From the NCBI GenBank assembly GCA_964471555.1, contig CAYYGM010000058.1, positions 1 to 25,278 of the forward strand: a stretch of 25,278 nt of DNA, written 5' to 3'. The DNA comes from JADLFV01 sp964471555. GTDB taxonomy: Bacteria > Planctomycetota > Phycisphaerae > Phycisphaerales > Phycisphaeraceae. The notes under the pieces are model-generated. The model was not told the DNA's origin. It made no database searches and saw only the letters and a list, made by a program, of their open reading frames with translations. Numbering within the stretch: the stretch's first letter is position 1; each line of letters starts with the position of its first letter. Shown here piece by piece: positions 9,082-16,384 of this stretch. Made by a program: the position numbers and the translations under genes.

Positions 9082-9117
9082 GGGCGCAATAGCATATCCA
9101 CCGCGGGCGGCGGCGTC

Positions 9118-9146
9118 TTGACCCTCTGCCATGGATCACTTATTCT
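9118..9146 (+). promoter_or_regulatory. Sigma70-type promoter for tRNA-Ile and the downstream pduS-like gene
   Basis: TTGACC (9118-9123) and TATTCT (9141-9146) are separated by 17 bp. The predicted transcript start, near 9153, lies about 14 nt before the tRNA 5' end. No other promoter is visible between the tRNA and the next start codon. Confidence 0.6.
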
Positions 9147-9166
9147 GCTTGGCTTGCAAGGTTTTG

Positions 9167-9239
9167 GGGCTCGTAGCTCAGTTGGTAGAGCGCACCCCTG
9201 ATAAGGGTGAGGTCGAGTGTTCGAGTCACTCCGGGCCCA
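9167..9239 (+). tRNA. tRNA-Ile (anticodon GAU)
   Basis: 73-nt cloverleaf. The acceptor GGGCTCG pairs with CGGGCCC (one G-T pair). The D stem is GCTC/GAGC. The anticodon stem CACCC/GGGTG carries loop CTGATAA with GAT at 9200-9202. The variable loop is AGGTC, the T stem GAGTG/CACTC has loop TTCGAGT, and the discriminator is A. CCA is not encoded. Bacterial tRNA-Ile(GAU) often sits in rRNA spacers; here it stands alone, directly before a protein gene. Confidence 0.97.
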
Positions 9240-9257
9240 TTGGGTCTCCCCGAATCC

Positions 9258-10565
9258 ATGAGCAGCACGACCGTCCAACAGATCGAGTCCTGCGGCGTGG
9301 TGGGAGCCGGCGGTGCAGGCTTTCCCACTCATGTGAAGCTGAACGCCCGGGCTGATACTGTTCTTTTGAACGCAGCGGAATGTGAACCGCTGCTGCACAA
9401 GGACAAGGAACTGCTTCGCCACTTCGCCCGTGACGTCCTCGACGGGCTGGAAACCGCGCGGCAACTGGTCGGGGCCGGCCGGGCCATCGTCGGCATCAAG
9501 GGCAAGTACACCGACGTCATCGAAAGCCTTCGCCCCCAACTCAACGCCCAGACCACTATCACCGAACTGAGCGACAGCTATCCCAGCGGCGATGAGTTCA
9601 TTCTTGTTCACGACTGCACGCAGCGCATCGTGCCGCCGGGCCAGATTCCGCTGACGGTCGGCTGCGTGGTGATCAACGTGGAGACCGCGCTGAACGTGGC
9701 GCGGGGCAAGCCGGTGACGCAGAAATATCTGACCGTGGCCGGGGCGGTGAAGAATCCGGTGACCATCTGCGTTCCGATCGGCTGCACGTTCGCACACTGC
9801 ATTGAGTTGGCCGGGGGCGCTACCTGTGATGAGCCGTTCGCCCTGGTCGGCGGCGTGATGATGGGCAAGCTGTGCACCGACTTTACGCAAGTGGTCACCC
9901 GCACCACCGGCGGGCTGATCGTGCTGCCCAAATCGCACAGCCTCTATCGCCGCTATGCCGCGGAATGGAAACAGATCGCCCGCATCGGCGCCAGCGCCTG
10001 CGACCAGTGCTCCTTCTGCACCGAGTTCTGCCCGCGCTACCTGCTGGGCCACCCCATCGAGCCGCACAAGGCGATGCGCTCGCTCTGTTTCAACGAGATC
10101 GGCGAAGCCAACATTGCCGGCACCGATTTCTGCTGCGAGTGCAACCTGTGCACCATGATGGCCTGCCCGGAGGCTCTGGACCCCAAGAACGTCTGCACGC
10201 AGAACAAGCGCCGCCGTGCTTCAGAAAAGGTGCGCTGGCAGAATCCGCCGCTTGTTGAAGCCCGTCCCCGCCTGCACCTGGATAACCGCCGCGTGCCCAT
10301 CGGACGCCTGATCCGCAAGCTGGGCCTGAGCGACTTCACCAACACCGGCCCGTACCAGCAGCCCGCACCGCCGCCGTCCAAAGTCAACATTCCGCTGCAG
10401 ATGCACGTCGGGGCGCCGGCTGAACCGACGGTGAAGGTCGGCGACACGGTCCACGTCGGCGACGTCATCGCAAAACCTCAGGCCGGCAAACTCGGCGTGC
10501 CGATCCACGCCTCCATCGCCGGCCGCATCACTGCCGTCAACGGCTCGATCGCCATCGAAAGCTGA
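9258..10565 (+). CDS. PduS-like microcompartment electron-transfer protein (RnfC-related, 2x[4Fe-4S])
   Basis: 435 residues. In the 1,2-propanediol system PduS is an Fe-S flavoprotein (cobalamin reductase/NADH-linked electron carrier) that works with shell protein PduT. The glycine-rich N-terminal site SCGVVGAGGAGFPTHVKL is followed by the RnfC-like core (AECEPLLHKDKELL; GDEFILVHDCTQR). Two clusters follow: CDQCSFCTEFCPR (C248, C251, C254, C258) and CCECNLCTMMACPE (C292/293, C295, C298, C303). A C-terminal lipoyl/RnfC-type sandwich (GDTVHVGDVIAKPQAGKLGVPIHASIAG) ends the protein. The ATG is fixed by the conserved N-terminus, yet lies only 18 nt after tRNA-Ile and has no Shine-Dalgarno. The shell gene follows after 19 nt. 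The partner dehydrogenase or diol/aldehyde enzymes are not in this window, so the substrate is unknown. Confidence 0.88.
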   Translation: MSSTTVQQIESCGVVGAGGAGFPTHVKLNARADTVLLNAAECEPLLHKDKELLRHFARDVLDGLETARQLVGAGRAIVGIKGKYTDVIESLRPQLNAQTTITELSDSYPSGDEFILVHDCTQRIVPPGQIPLTVGCVVINVETALNVARGKPVTQKYLTVAGAVKNPVTICVPIGCTFAHCIELAGGATCDEPFALVGGVMMGKLCTDFTQVVTRTTGGLIVLPKSHSLYRRYAAEWKQIARIGASACDQCSFCTEFCPRYLLGHPIEPHKAMRSLCFNEIGEANIAGTDFCCECNLCTMMACPEALDPKNVCTQNKRRRASEKVRWQNPPLVEARPRLHLDNRRVPIGRLIRKLGLSDFTNTGPYQQPAPPPSKVNIPLQMHVGAPAEPTVKVGDTVHVGDVIAKPQAGKLGVPIHASIAGRITAVNGSIAIES

Positions 10566-10584
10566 ATCGCCGCAGGAGTCCGCC

Positions 10585-11157
10585 ATGCCTCATCGAGCCA
10601 TCGGAATGATCGAGTTGACCAGCGTCGGTATCGGGTACCTGGTGCAGGATGCCATGCTCAAGGCTGCCGACGTCGAACTGATCCTCGGCCGCACCATCTG
10701 CTCGGGCAAGTACATCAACCTGGTGGGCGGCACCATCGCGTCCGTGCAGGCTTCCGTCGAAGCGGGCTTGAGTGCCGCACCCGACGGCGTGATCGATCAC
10801 GTCACCGTGCCCAATGTGCACGAGTCTGTCTTCCCCGCGCTGGGCCAGTCCGTTCAGTTGACCGTCAGCGATAAGAAAAACGGCACGCCGGATGCGCTGG
10901 GCATCGTCGAATCGTACTCCGCCTCGGTGATTCTGGAAGCCGCCGACGCTGCCGCCAAGGCTGCCCACGTGACGCTGTTTCGCATTCACATGGCCATGGC
11001 CTTGGGCGGCAAAGCCTTCATGCTGATGGCCGGCTCGGTCGCCTCCTGCGAAGCCGGCGTCGCCGCGGCCCGTGAAGTGGTGGTTGACAAAGGCCTGCTG
11101 GTCAGCGCCCTGACCATCGCCCGACCCAGCCGCGAGCTGATGGCCGAATACATCTGA
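10585..11157 (+). CDS. PduT-like tandem BMC-domain shell protein with Fe-S cysteine
   Basis: 190 residues made of two BMC domains (about 4-90 and 100-185), the trimer-forming BMC-T class. It starts HRAIGMIELTSVGIGYLVQDAMLKAADVELI; the second domain starts with LGIVESYSASVILEAADAAAKAAHV. It matches PduT in layout, including Cys39 in RTICSGKY, the position at which PduT trimers hold a [4Fe-4S] cluster in the central pore. This favours PduT over EutL- or PduB-type BMC-T proteins. AGGAG precedes the ATG. It is co-directional with the PduS-like gene 19 nt upstream, as expected for an electron-conducting shell pair. No BMC-H or vertex (BMC-P) gene is nearby. The gene ends 5 nt from the convergent AraC regulator. 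Confidence 0.92.
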   Translation: MPHRAIGMIELTSVGIGYLVQDAMLKAADVELILGRTICSGKYINLVGGTIASVQASVEAGLSAAPDGVIDHVTVPNVHESVFPALGQSVQLTVSDKKNGTPDALGIVESYSASVILEAADAAAKAAHVTLFRIHMAMALGGKAFMLMAGSVASCEAGVAAAREVVVDKGLLVSALTIARPSRELMAEYI

Positions 11158-11162
11158 TCGCA

Positions 11163-11987
11163 TCAATCCGAATCGCCATCCAACCGCCAGTTGCGCCCCC
11201 GCCGCTCACCGCTGGGCGTGCCATCGAAATGTCCGCGATAGTCGCGGCTGAACTCCTGCACCCGGCCATAGCCCAATCGCAGCGCAATCTCGCTCATCGA
11301 CAGGTCCGAGTAGCGCACCAATCCTCGCCCGTAACTTAAGCGCAGCGCCTTGACCCGCTTCATGGGCGGCAATCCCGTGGCCAGGTGACAGGCTCGAATG
11401 ATGCTGCGCTGCGAGCGGCGACTGATCCGCTGCATCAAGGCCAGGTCGATCTGCTGTGACAGATCACGCCGAAGCTCCGATTCGATGCGCCACCACAACT
11501 GCGTCGGTCCGGCCAGACTGTGGCGGTGCGCTTCGGAAGGAATCAACTCGCTGAGAATCTCCAGCAGCAAGGCATGCACGCGCAGGCGGCGTACGATCTC
11601 CGGTGCATCGGCTTGCCGCCACGCCCGCAGCAAGTGATCCATGCGTCGCATCAGGGATGGCGACACGCGCCCCACGCGCTGATCCAGGGCCGGCGGCGAC
11701 AGGTTCGGGGCGCGAAAGTTGACCGTGTAAAAAGTCCACGGCGCTTGAAGCACGCGCCCGCGCACCGACTCGTCTTCGTGATACCAGATCGACTGTCCCG
11801 CTCCGAAGCGCTGCGTCACGCCCCCGGCTGACTGCTCGACCCGACCGCTGACCACCACGTGAATCAGGTGCCCCGGCAGTGACGCTGAGCGAAACGGACC
11901 TGTGCGCGAGCGGGTCAGGCGATCGACCAGCATCACGTCCTGCACGATGGGGCCGAAGATGGGCGATGCGGGTGGTGTGGCAGGCAT
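11163..11987 (-). CDS. AraC/XylS-family transcriptional regulator
   Basis: 274 residues from ATG 11987, or 295 from ATG 12050. The N-terminal half is a cupin-like sensor (LPGHLIHVVVSGRVEQSAGGVTQRFGAGQSIWYHEDES). The C-terminal 100 residues carry the double helix-turn-helix of the AraC family: RISRRSQRSIIRACHLATGLPPMKRVKALRL, then DLSMSEIALRLGYGRVQEFSRDYRGHFDGTPS. The longer start adds a hydrophobic stretch unlike family members, but a TATGAT box at 12064-12059 would place a transcript start almost on it, so the choice is open. It is divergent from the GATase-like gene and convergent with the BMC shell gene. Its effector is probably a small sugar or related metabolite (inference). Confidence 0.88.
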   Translation of the reverse strand: MPATPPASPIFGPIVQDVMLVDRLTRSRTGPFRSASLPGHLIHVVVSGRVEQSAGGVTQRFGAGQSIWYHEDESVRGRVLQAPWTFYTVNFRAPNLSPPALDQRVGRVSPSLMRRMDHLLRAWRQADAPEIVRRLRVHALLLEILSELIPSEAHRHSLAGPTQLWWRIESELRRDLSQQIDLALMQRISRRSQRSIIRACHLATGLPPMKRVKALRLSYGRGLVRYSDLSMSEIALRLGYGRVQEFSRDYRGHFDGTPSGERRGRNWRLDGDSD

Positions 11988-12048
11988 GGCAATTTCAGCG
12001 ACATTGCAGATTGCGGCGGCGAAGACCATAGCGGCCGCTGTCTGTAGC

Positions 12049-12064
12049 ATGATAAGCGATCATA
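12049..12064 (-). promoter_or_regulatory. Inverted repeat and TATGAT box between the AraC and GATase-like genes
   Basis: ATGAT (12049-12053) and ATCAT (12059-12063) flank a 5-bp spacer. The right arm overlaps TATGAT read on the minus strand (12064-12059), a good -10 match facing the AraC gene. It could be an autoregulatory site; no convincing -35 is seen. Confidence 0.35.
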
Positions 12065-12131
12065 GCACGGCAGGCGAACAGACTACCTGTCCCACTACGG
12101 GCAATTACTGCGAAACACAGGAGAATCGCAC

Positions 12132-12917
12132 ATGGCCAAGGTTTACTACATCGGCGACTGGGCGGTCATGCTCGGGCCCTGCTTCGCCGAGACGCCCTTC
12201 AACTACGCCATGAAGGGCACGGAGATTTTCAACTACGGCCAGTGGCTCAAGGACGCTCTCGAATCCACCGGCCGCCACAGCGTGCAGTCCGTGCCCACCT
12301 GGGATTTCTATCGCCTGGCCCCCGGAAAATGGGAACAGGTGTTGGCGGAGAATGATGTGATCGTCTTCTCCGACGTGGAGTTGAAGAACTTCCAGCTCGC
12401 GCCGCAGTTTTTCGATCGCAGCAAGTTCGGCAAGCAGCCGCTGACCTTTCCCGATCGCGTGCGCCTGACCGTCGAAGCGTTACAAAGCGGCACGCACATG
12501 ATGTTCCTGGGCGGCTGGCTCAGCTTCAACGGCGAGATGGGCAAAGGCGGCTGGGGACGCTCGAAGCTGGCGGAGATTCTGCCGGTCGAATGCCTGGAGC
12601 ATGAGGATCTGGTTGAGAGCACCGAAGGTTTCCGCGGCCGGGCAACGTCGAATGATCATCCGATCTTCGACGGGCTTGACCTGGCGACGATGCCACCGAT
12701 CCTCGGCTACAACAAGGTTAAGCCGCGCGAGGGTTGTCAGGTGCTGGCGACCTGGGGCGACACGAATGATCCGATGCTCGCCGCCGGTCGCTTCGGCAAG
12801 GGTCGCGCACTGGCCTACACCTCCGACCCCGCCCCCCACTGGGGATGCAACTTCGTTTACTGGGATCAGTACCAGCGCTTCTGGTCCAACGCCCTGGACT
12901 GGCTGCTGGCAGAGTGA
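12132..12917 (+). CDS. Glutamine amidotransferase-like protein (GATase1-like/ThuA-type fold)
   Basis: 261 residues, cytoplasmic, with AGGAGA 9 nt before the ATG. The opening MAKVYYIGDWAVMLGPCFAETPF, the NDVIVFSDVELKNFQL strand-loop, the G-rich nucleophile-elbow-like turn HMMFLGGWLSFNG, and the closing GRFGKGRALAYTSDPAPHWGCNF fit the putative glutamine amidotransferase family (PF07090) and the related ThuA proteins used in carbohydrate metabolism. The usual Cys nucleophile at the elbow is not present (GGWLSF), so ordinary glutaminase activity is unlikely and a sugar-related role is more probable. It is divergent from the AraC regulator, which may control it, and upstream of the GH89 gene. Confidence 0.82.
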   Translation: MAKVYYIGDWAVMLGPCFAETPFNYAMKGTEIFNYGQWLKDALESTGRHSVQSVPTWDFYRLAPGKWEQVLAENDVIVFSDVELKNFQLAPQFFDRSKFGKQPLTFPDRVRLTVEALQSGTHMMFLGGWLSFNGEMGKGGWGRSKLAEILPVECLEHEDLVESTEGFRGRATSNDHPIFDGLDLATMPPILGYNKVKPREGCQVLATWGDTNDPMLAAGRFGKGRALAYTSDPAPHWGCNFVYWDQYQRFWSNALDWLLAE

Positions 12918-12933
12918 AATTGAAAACGTGGAA

Positions 12934-13123
12934 GCCACGAAGGCACGAAGGACACGAAGAAGTGCAGGAACCACAGATTTCGGAGATTTGGGAAAGGCAG
13001 GAACGCGGATGAACGCAGATGGGACGCAGATAAACGCGGATGGCTAATGGATTCTTAACTCATCCGCGTTCATCCGCGGTTTCATCCTTTTCTGCTTCTT
13101 CGTGTCCTTCGTGCCTTCGTGGC
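12934..13123. repeat. Large inverted repeat with perfect 29-bp ends
   Basis: 12934-12962 is the exact reverse complement of 13095-13123; the outer arms consist of repeated ACGAAGG-type units. Inside, further complementary units of roughly 10 nt occur: GAACGCGGAT-type on the left (about 13001-13042), and ATCCGCGTTC/ATCCGCGG on the right (about 13062-13079). The element fills the space between the GATase-like stop (12917) and the GH89 start (13148). Confidence 0.92.
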
Positions 13124-13147
13124 AAATCTCTTGCTGAGGTAGTCATC

Positions 13148-15259
13148 GTGATCGAAGCCATCCAATCGCTGACCGGACGCCTGCTACCGCCGCGCGCGGC
13201 AGAGCGATTCATCTTTGAAGTGATCCCCGCTGATGCCGGCCGCGATGTGTTCGAGTTGGAAAGCAGCGGCGAGCATGTGATCGTGCGCGGCAACAACGTA
13301 CCGGCGATGGCGACCGGACTGAATCACTATCTGCACCATCACTGCGACTGCCACTTTTCCTGCTGGTGCGGCGATCAACCGGATCTGCCCGAACCGCTGC
13401 CGCGCGTCGAGCAACGCCAGCGGCACACGAGTTGGGCTCGCTATCGGTACTTTCTCAATTACTGTTGCTTCGGGTATTCGCTGTCATGGTGGGATTGGCC
13501 GCGCTGGGAGCGATTGATCGACTGGATGGCGTTGCACGGGGTGAATCTGCCGCTGATGGTGGTGGGACAGGAGGCGACCTGGCGTTCGGTGTGCTTGCAG
13601 TTGGGCATGAGCGAACAACAGGTGACCGAGTTTCTGGCCGGGCCGCCCTATCTGCCGTTTCAGTGGATGGGTTGTCTGGATGGTTACGGAGGCCCGTTGC
13701 CTGACAATTGGATCGATCGCCGCGTCGCATTGGGTCAGCGCATTCTCGCCCGTCAGCGCGAGCTGGGCATGACGCCGATCCTGCAGGGGTTCACCGGCCA
13801 CATCCCCGCCGTCGTCGCCGAGCTACACCCGCAGGCCAACGTGCAGCAAATCCAATGGTTTGAGTGGACCACGCACCTGCTGCACCCGGTGGATCCGCTG
13901 TTTGCCCGCATGGCGAAACTCTGGATGACCGAGCAGACACGACTGTTCGGCAGCGATCACTTTTACGCTGCTGACACGTTCATCGAAATGGTTCCGCCCA
14001 GCGGAGAGACGCAAGAGTTGACCGCCTTGTCACGGGCCATCGATGCGGGCATGCGCGAGAGCGACGAGCAGGCGGTATGGGTGTTGCAGTCGTGGCCGTT
14101 CTATTACAAGCGTGACTTCTGGACGCTGCCGCGCATCGAGGCGGTCTTTGCCGGCGTGCGTGACGAGCACATGCTGGTGCTGGATCTGTACTGCGAGAAG
14201 GTGCCGCTGTGGGGGCGGACGCGCTCGTTCTTCGGCAAGCCCTGGCTGTGGTGCAATATCCAAAGCTTCGGGCGCAACGTGCTGCTGCAGGGTGCATTGG
14301 ACACGATTGCGCAGCAGTTACCGGCCGACCGTCAGCAGCCCGACATCGGCAACCTGGCCGGCGTGGGCATCGTCAATGAAGGGTTGGATGACAACCCGGT
14401 GGTGTATGACCTGATGTTCGAGTCCGCATGGCGCGATGATGCGGTGGACCTCACATCATGGCTGCGCGACTATCCCCGGCGGCGCTATGGTTTGACCCAT
14501 GCGGAAGCGGAGCGGGCGTGGCTGCTGCTGGGCGAGACGGTTTACACCGGGCTGCACAAGACACGATCGATCATCGACCATGCCCCGCGGCTGGAGCCGA
14601 TCGATCCGCCGCCGTATGACGTGCAAAGACTGGCCGAAGCGTGGGGCTGCCTGATGCGGGCGGCTGATACGCTGGGCGATCGTGACACGTTCCGCTTCGA
14701 CCTGGTCAACGTAGCCCGGCAGGTGCTCTCGAACCATGCGGCCGCGCTGCACGGAAATGTGATCGCCGCCTGGCAGAAGCGCGATGCGGCTGCGTTGGCC
14801 GCGAGCACGGCTGCCTTTCTGCAACTGTTTGACGACCTGGATGATCTGCTGGCCACGCGGCGCGAATTTCTGCTGGGAGACTGGCTTGACCAAGCCCGGC
14901 ATTGGGGCGCCACGAATGTCGAACGTGATCGCCAGGCATGGAACGCTCTGCGTGTGCTGACGACCTGGGGCGATGAGACGCTGAAGCTGCGAGATTATGC
15001 CCGCAAGGAATGGTCAGGTCTGATCCGCGGATTCTATCGTGAACGCTGGGGCCGCTTTCTCGACATGCTGGGCGATTCACTGCGGCACGGGCGTGCGTTG
15101 GATCCGCAGTTCGACGGCCGCCTGTGGCAGTGGGAAAAGGACTGGGCGTCGCAACCGCTGCGGTTCGATGCGCAACCGCGCGGCGACAGCATCGCCGCGG
15201 CATCCGCCCTGTGGAGCAAATACGCCGCAGCACTGGGCGTCGCTACAGCCCCATGTTGA
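13148..15259 (+). CDS. Alpha-N-acetylglucosaminidase, glycoside hydrolase family 89 (NAGLU-like)
   Basis: 703 residues from GTG 13148. GH89 enzymes release terminal alpha-linked GlcNAc, for example from heparan-type glycans or mucin. The N-terminal small domain (ERFIFEVIPADAGRDVFELESS) is followed by a catalytic barrel with HTSWARYRYFLNYCCFGYSLSWWDW, PILQGFTGHIP, ADTFIEMVPPSG and NEGLDDNPVVYDLM. The two putative catalytic glutamates fall at about 280 and 411, a spacing of 131, close to the 130 between Glu316 and Glu446 of human NAGLU. The helical C-terminal domain is complete. There is no signal peptide, so it would act in the cytoplasm on imported glycans. An upstream in-frame extension is encoded by the inverted repeat and rejected; GAGG about 10 nt before the GTG supports this start. 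Its 3' end overlaps the convergent gene by 17 nt. Confidence 0.92.
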   Translation: MIEAIQSLTGRLLPPRAAERFIFEVIPADAGRDVFELESSGEHVIVRGNNVPAMATGLNHYLHHHCDCHFSCWCGDQPDLPEPLPRVEQRQRHTSWARYRYFLNYCCFGYSLSWWDWPRWERLIDWMALHGVNLPLMVVGQEATWRSVCLQLGMSEQQVTEFLAGPPYLPFQWMGCLDGYGGPLPDNWIDRRVALGQRILARQRELGMTPILQGFTGHIPAVVAELHPQANVQQIQWFEWTTHLLHPVDPLFARMAKLWMTEQTRLFGSDHFYAADTFIEMVPPSGETQELTALSRAIDAGMRESDEQAVWVLQSWPFYYKRDFWTLPRIEAVFAGVRDEHMLVLDLYCEKVPLWGRTRSFFGKPWLWCNIQSFGRNVLLQGALDTIAQQLPADRQQPDIGNLAGVGIVNEGLDDNPVVYDLMFESAWRDDAVDLTSWLRDYPRRRYGLTHAEAERAWLLLGETVYTGLHKTRSIIDHAPRLEPIDPPPYDVQRLAEAWGCLMRAADTLGDRDTFRFDLVNVARQVLSNHAAALHGNVIAAWQKRDAAALAASTAAFLQLFDDLDDLLATRREFLLGDWLDQARHWGATNVERDRQAWNALRVLTTWGDETLKLRDYARKEWSGLIRGFYRERWGRFLDMLGDSLRHGRALDPQFDGRLWQWEKDWASQPLRFDAQPRGDSIAAASALWSKYAAALGVATAPC

Positions 15260-16004
15260 TCCGCTGCTGCACCGCGCCCAGCATGGCCAGGTGTTCGCGC
15301 TCGAAAATCAGTTCATTGCCCGGCAGCTTCAACGTCACCTGCGTGGCGGCTGCCAGCTTGCGCAGCGTCGCCATATCCAGCGACAACGTCAGCCGCTCAT
15401 CCTGGCGATCACTGCTGCGGCGCAGGCTCGGGGCGCTGCGATAGACCTTGAGCACCTGGTAATCCGCCACCGGCACCACGACCTGCTGGCCATCGACGTC
15501 GAAGGTCACCTCTTTCAACGCGCGATAAGAGTTAACCGGGTGCTTGAAGACATCGATCATCACCTGCACCTTGTCCGGCGGCTGCTGCATCTGCTGACCG
15601 GGGTACAGGTAAGCCAGGCTCAGGTGATGCTCGACGCTGAAAGGACCGGGTGAAGTGGTTTCGATCGGGCGCGGCTTGATGTATACCTGCGTCGCGTCCG
15701 CCTGGGCGTCATAGTTGCTTTCAATCAGGGCTGCCGCCGACTCGACCGCATCACCCTTGCTGGTGACGCCGGCCAGCTTCTCGAGCTGGGCCCGCTCGAC
15801 GGTCAGATCCTGCTTCTGCTGCTCGGTCAGGTTCAGTTTGCGGCGAAGCTCCGCGTTCTCCGCTTCCAGGGCGGCCACCTTCTGCTGCAGGGCTGCGAGC
15901 TGGGCTTGCAACTCCGCCACCCGCTGCTCGGCGTTCTGCCCATAGGCCCACGGACCACACGCCAGCAGACAGGCGACCCACAGGAAACGATTGATCCGAT
16001 TCAT
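15243..16004 (-). CDS. Secreted coiled-coil protein of unknown function
   Basis: 253 residues. The signal peptide MNRINRFLWVACLLACGPWAYG is followed by a coiled coil at about 25-72 (QNAEQRVAELQAQLAALQQK, VAALEAENAELRRKL, EQQKQDLTVERAQLEKL). A beta-rich C-terminal domain of about 160 residues follows (YIKPRPIETTSPGPFSVEHH; VNSYRALKEVTFDVDGQQVVV). GAGAGG lies 7 nt before ATG 16004, which is preferred over an upstream start. A TTGGTG/TAGAAT promoter lies 52 nt further upstream. I do not recognise a family; the design resembles periplasmic proteins in which an N-terminal coiled coil trimerises or tethers a globular domain. It is convergent with the GH89 gene, with a 17-nt overlap of the coding ends. 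Confidence 0.8.
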   Translation of the reverse strand: MNRINRFLWVACLLACGPWAYGQNAEQRVAELQAQLAALQQKVAALEAENAELRRKLNLTEQQKQDLTVERAQLEKLAGVTSKGDAVESAAALIESNYDAQADATQVYIKPRPIETTSPGPFSVEHHLSLAYLYPGQQMQQPPDKVQVMIDVFKHPVNSYRALKEVTFDVDGQQVVVPVADYQVLKVYRSAPSLRRSSDRQDERLTLSLDMATLRKLAAATQVTLKLPGNELIFEREHLAMLGAVQQRINMGL

Positions 16005-16062
16005 GAAGCATCCTCTCAAATGCGGTCAACTATCCCAATCAACCACCCCAAACTGCGGCCAG

Positions 16063-16091
16063 ATTCTAGGCGATCACCGGCAGATCACCAA
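16063..16091 (-). promoter_or_regulatory. Candidate promoter for the secreted coiled-coil gene
   Basis: On the minus strand TTGGTG (16091-16086) and TAGAAT (16068-16063) are separated by 17 bp. The -10 matches the consensus at 5 of 6 positions. It would give a leader of about 50 nt before ATG 16004. Confidence 0.4.
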
Positions 16092-16384
16092 TGCGCCGCC
16101 CGGAAGACGATGTTCGTGCATGAATTTCATCGTTTGTGGGGTGAATATCCGACGTGCGCGGACTGCGAAAAGGTGGGTTGTCCGATTACAATTGATTCCA
16201 TCATCATCATTTGTGCTCGATTGTATTACAGAGTCATTTTTGTCAGGTGGTGCCGTCGGGCGCGCGCGGGAGAACTGATCATTACGACGTGCAATTAGCT
16301 CAATGGCTGTCCGGGAACCGGGGCCGAGGGCGCGGACGCAACATCATCGCTCTGTCCCATGTTCACCTTCAGCGGGAGCAGGAA
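16092..16384. other. Intergenic region without a recognised gene
   Basis: About 290 nt upstream of the PEP-CTERM protein gene, less GC-rich than its surroundings near 16180-16260. I see no convincing coding frame, terminator or RNA gene in it, although it should contain the promoter of the downstream gene. Confidence 0.5.

Noticed and set aside
13040..13147. N-terminal extension of the GH89 protein through the repeat
   Set aside because: These codons lie in the inverted repeat and are not expected in the family; GTG 13148 directly precedes the family-like start.
16290..16322. tRNA-like string (TTAGCTCAATGG) before the PEP-CTERM gene
   Set aside because: No matching D stem, anticodon arm or T arm follows, so no cloverleaf can form.
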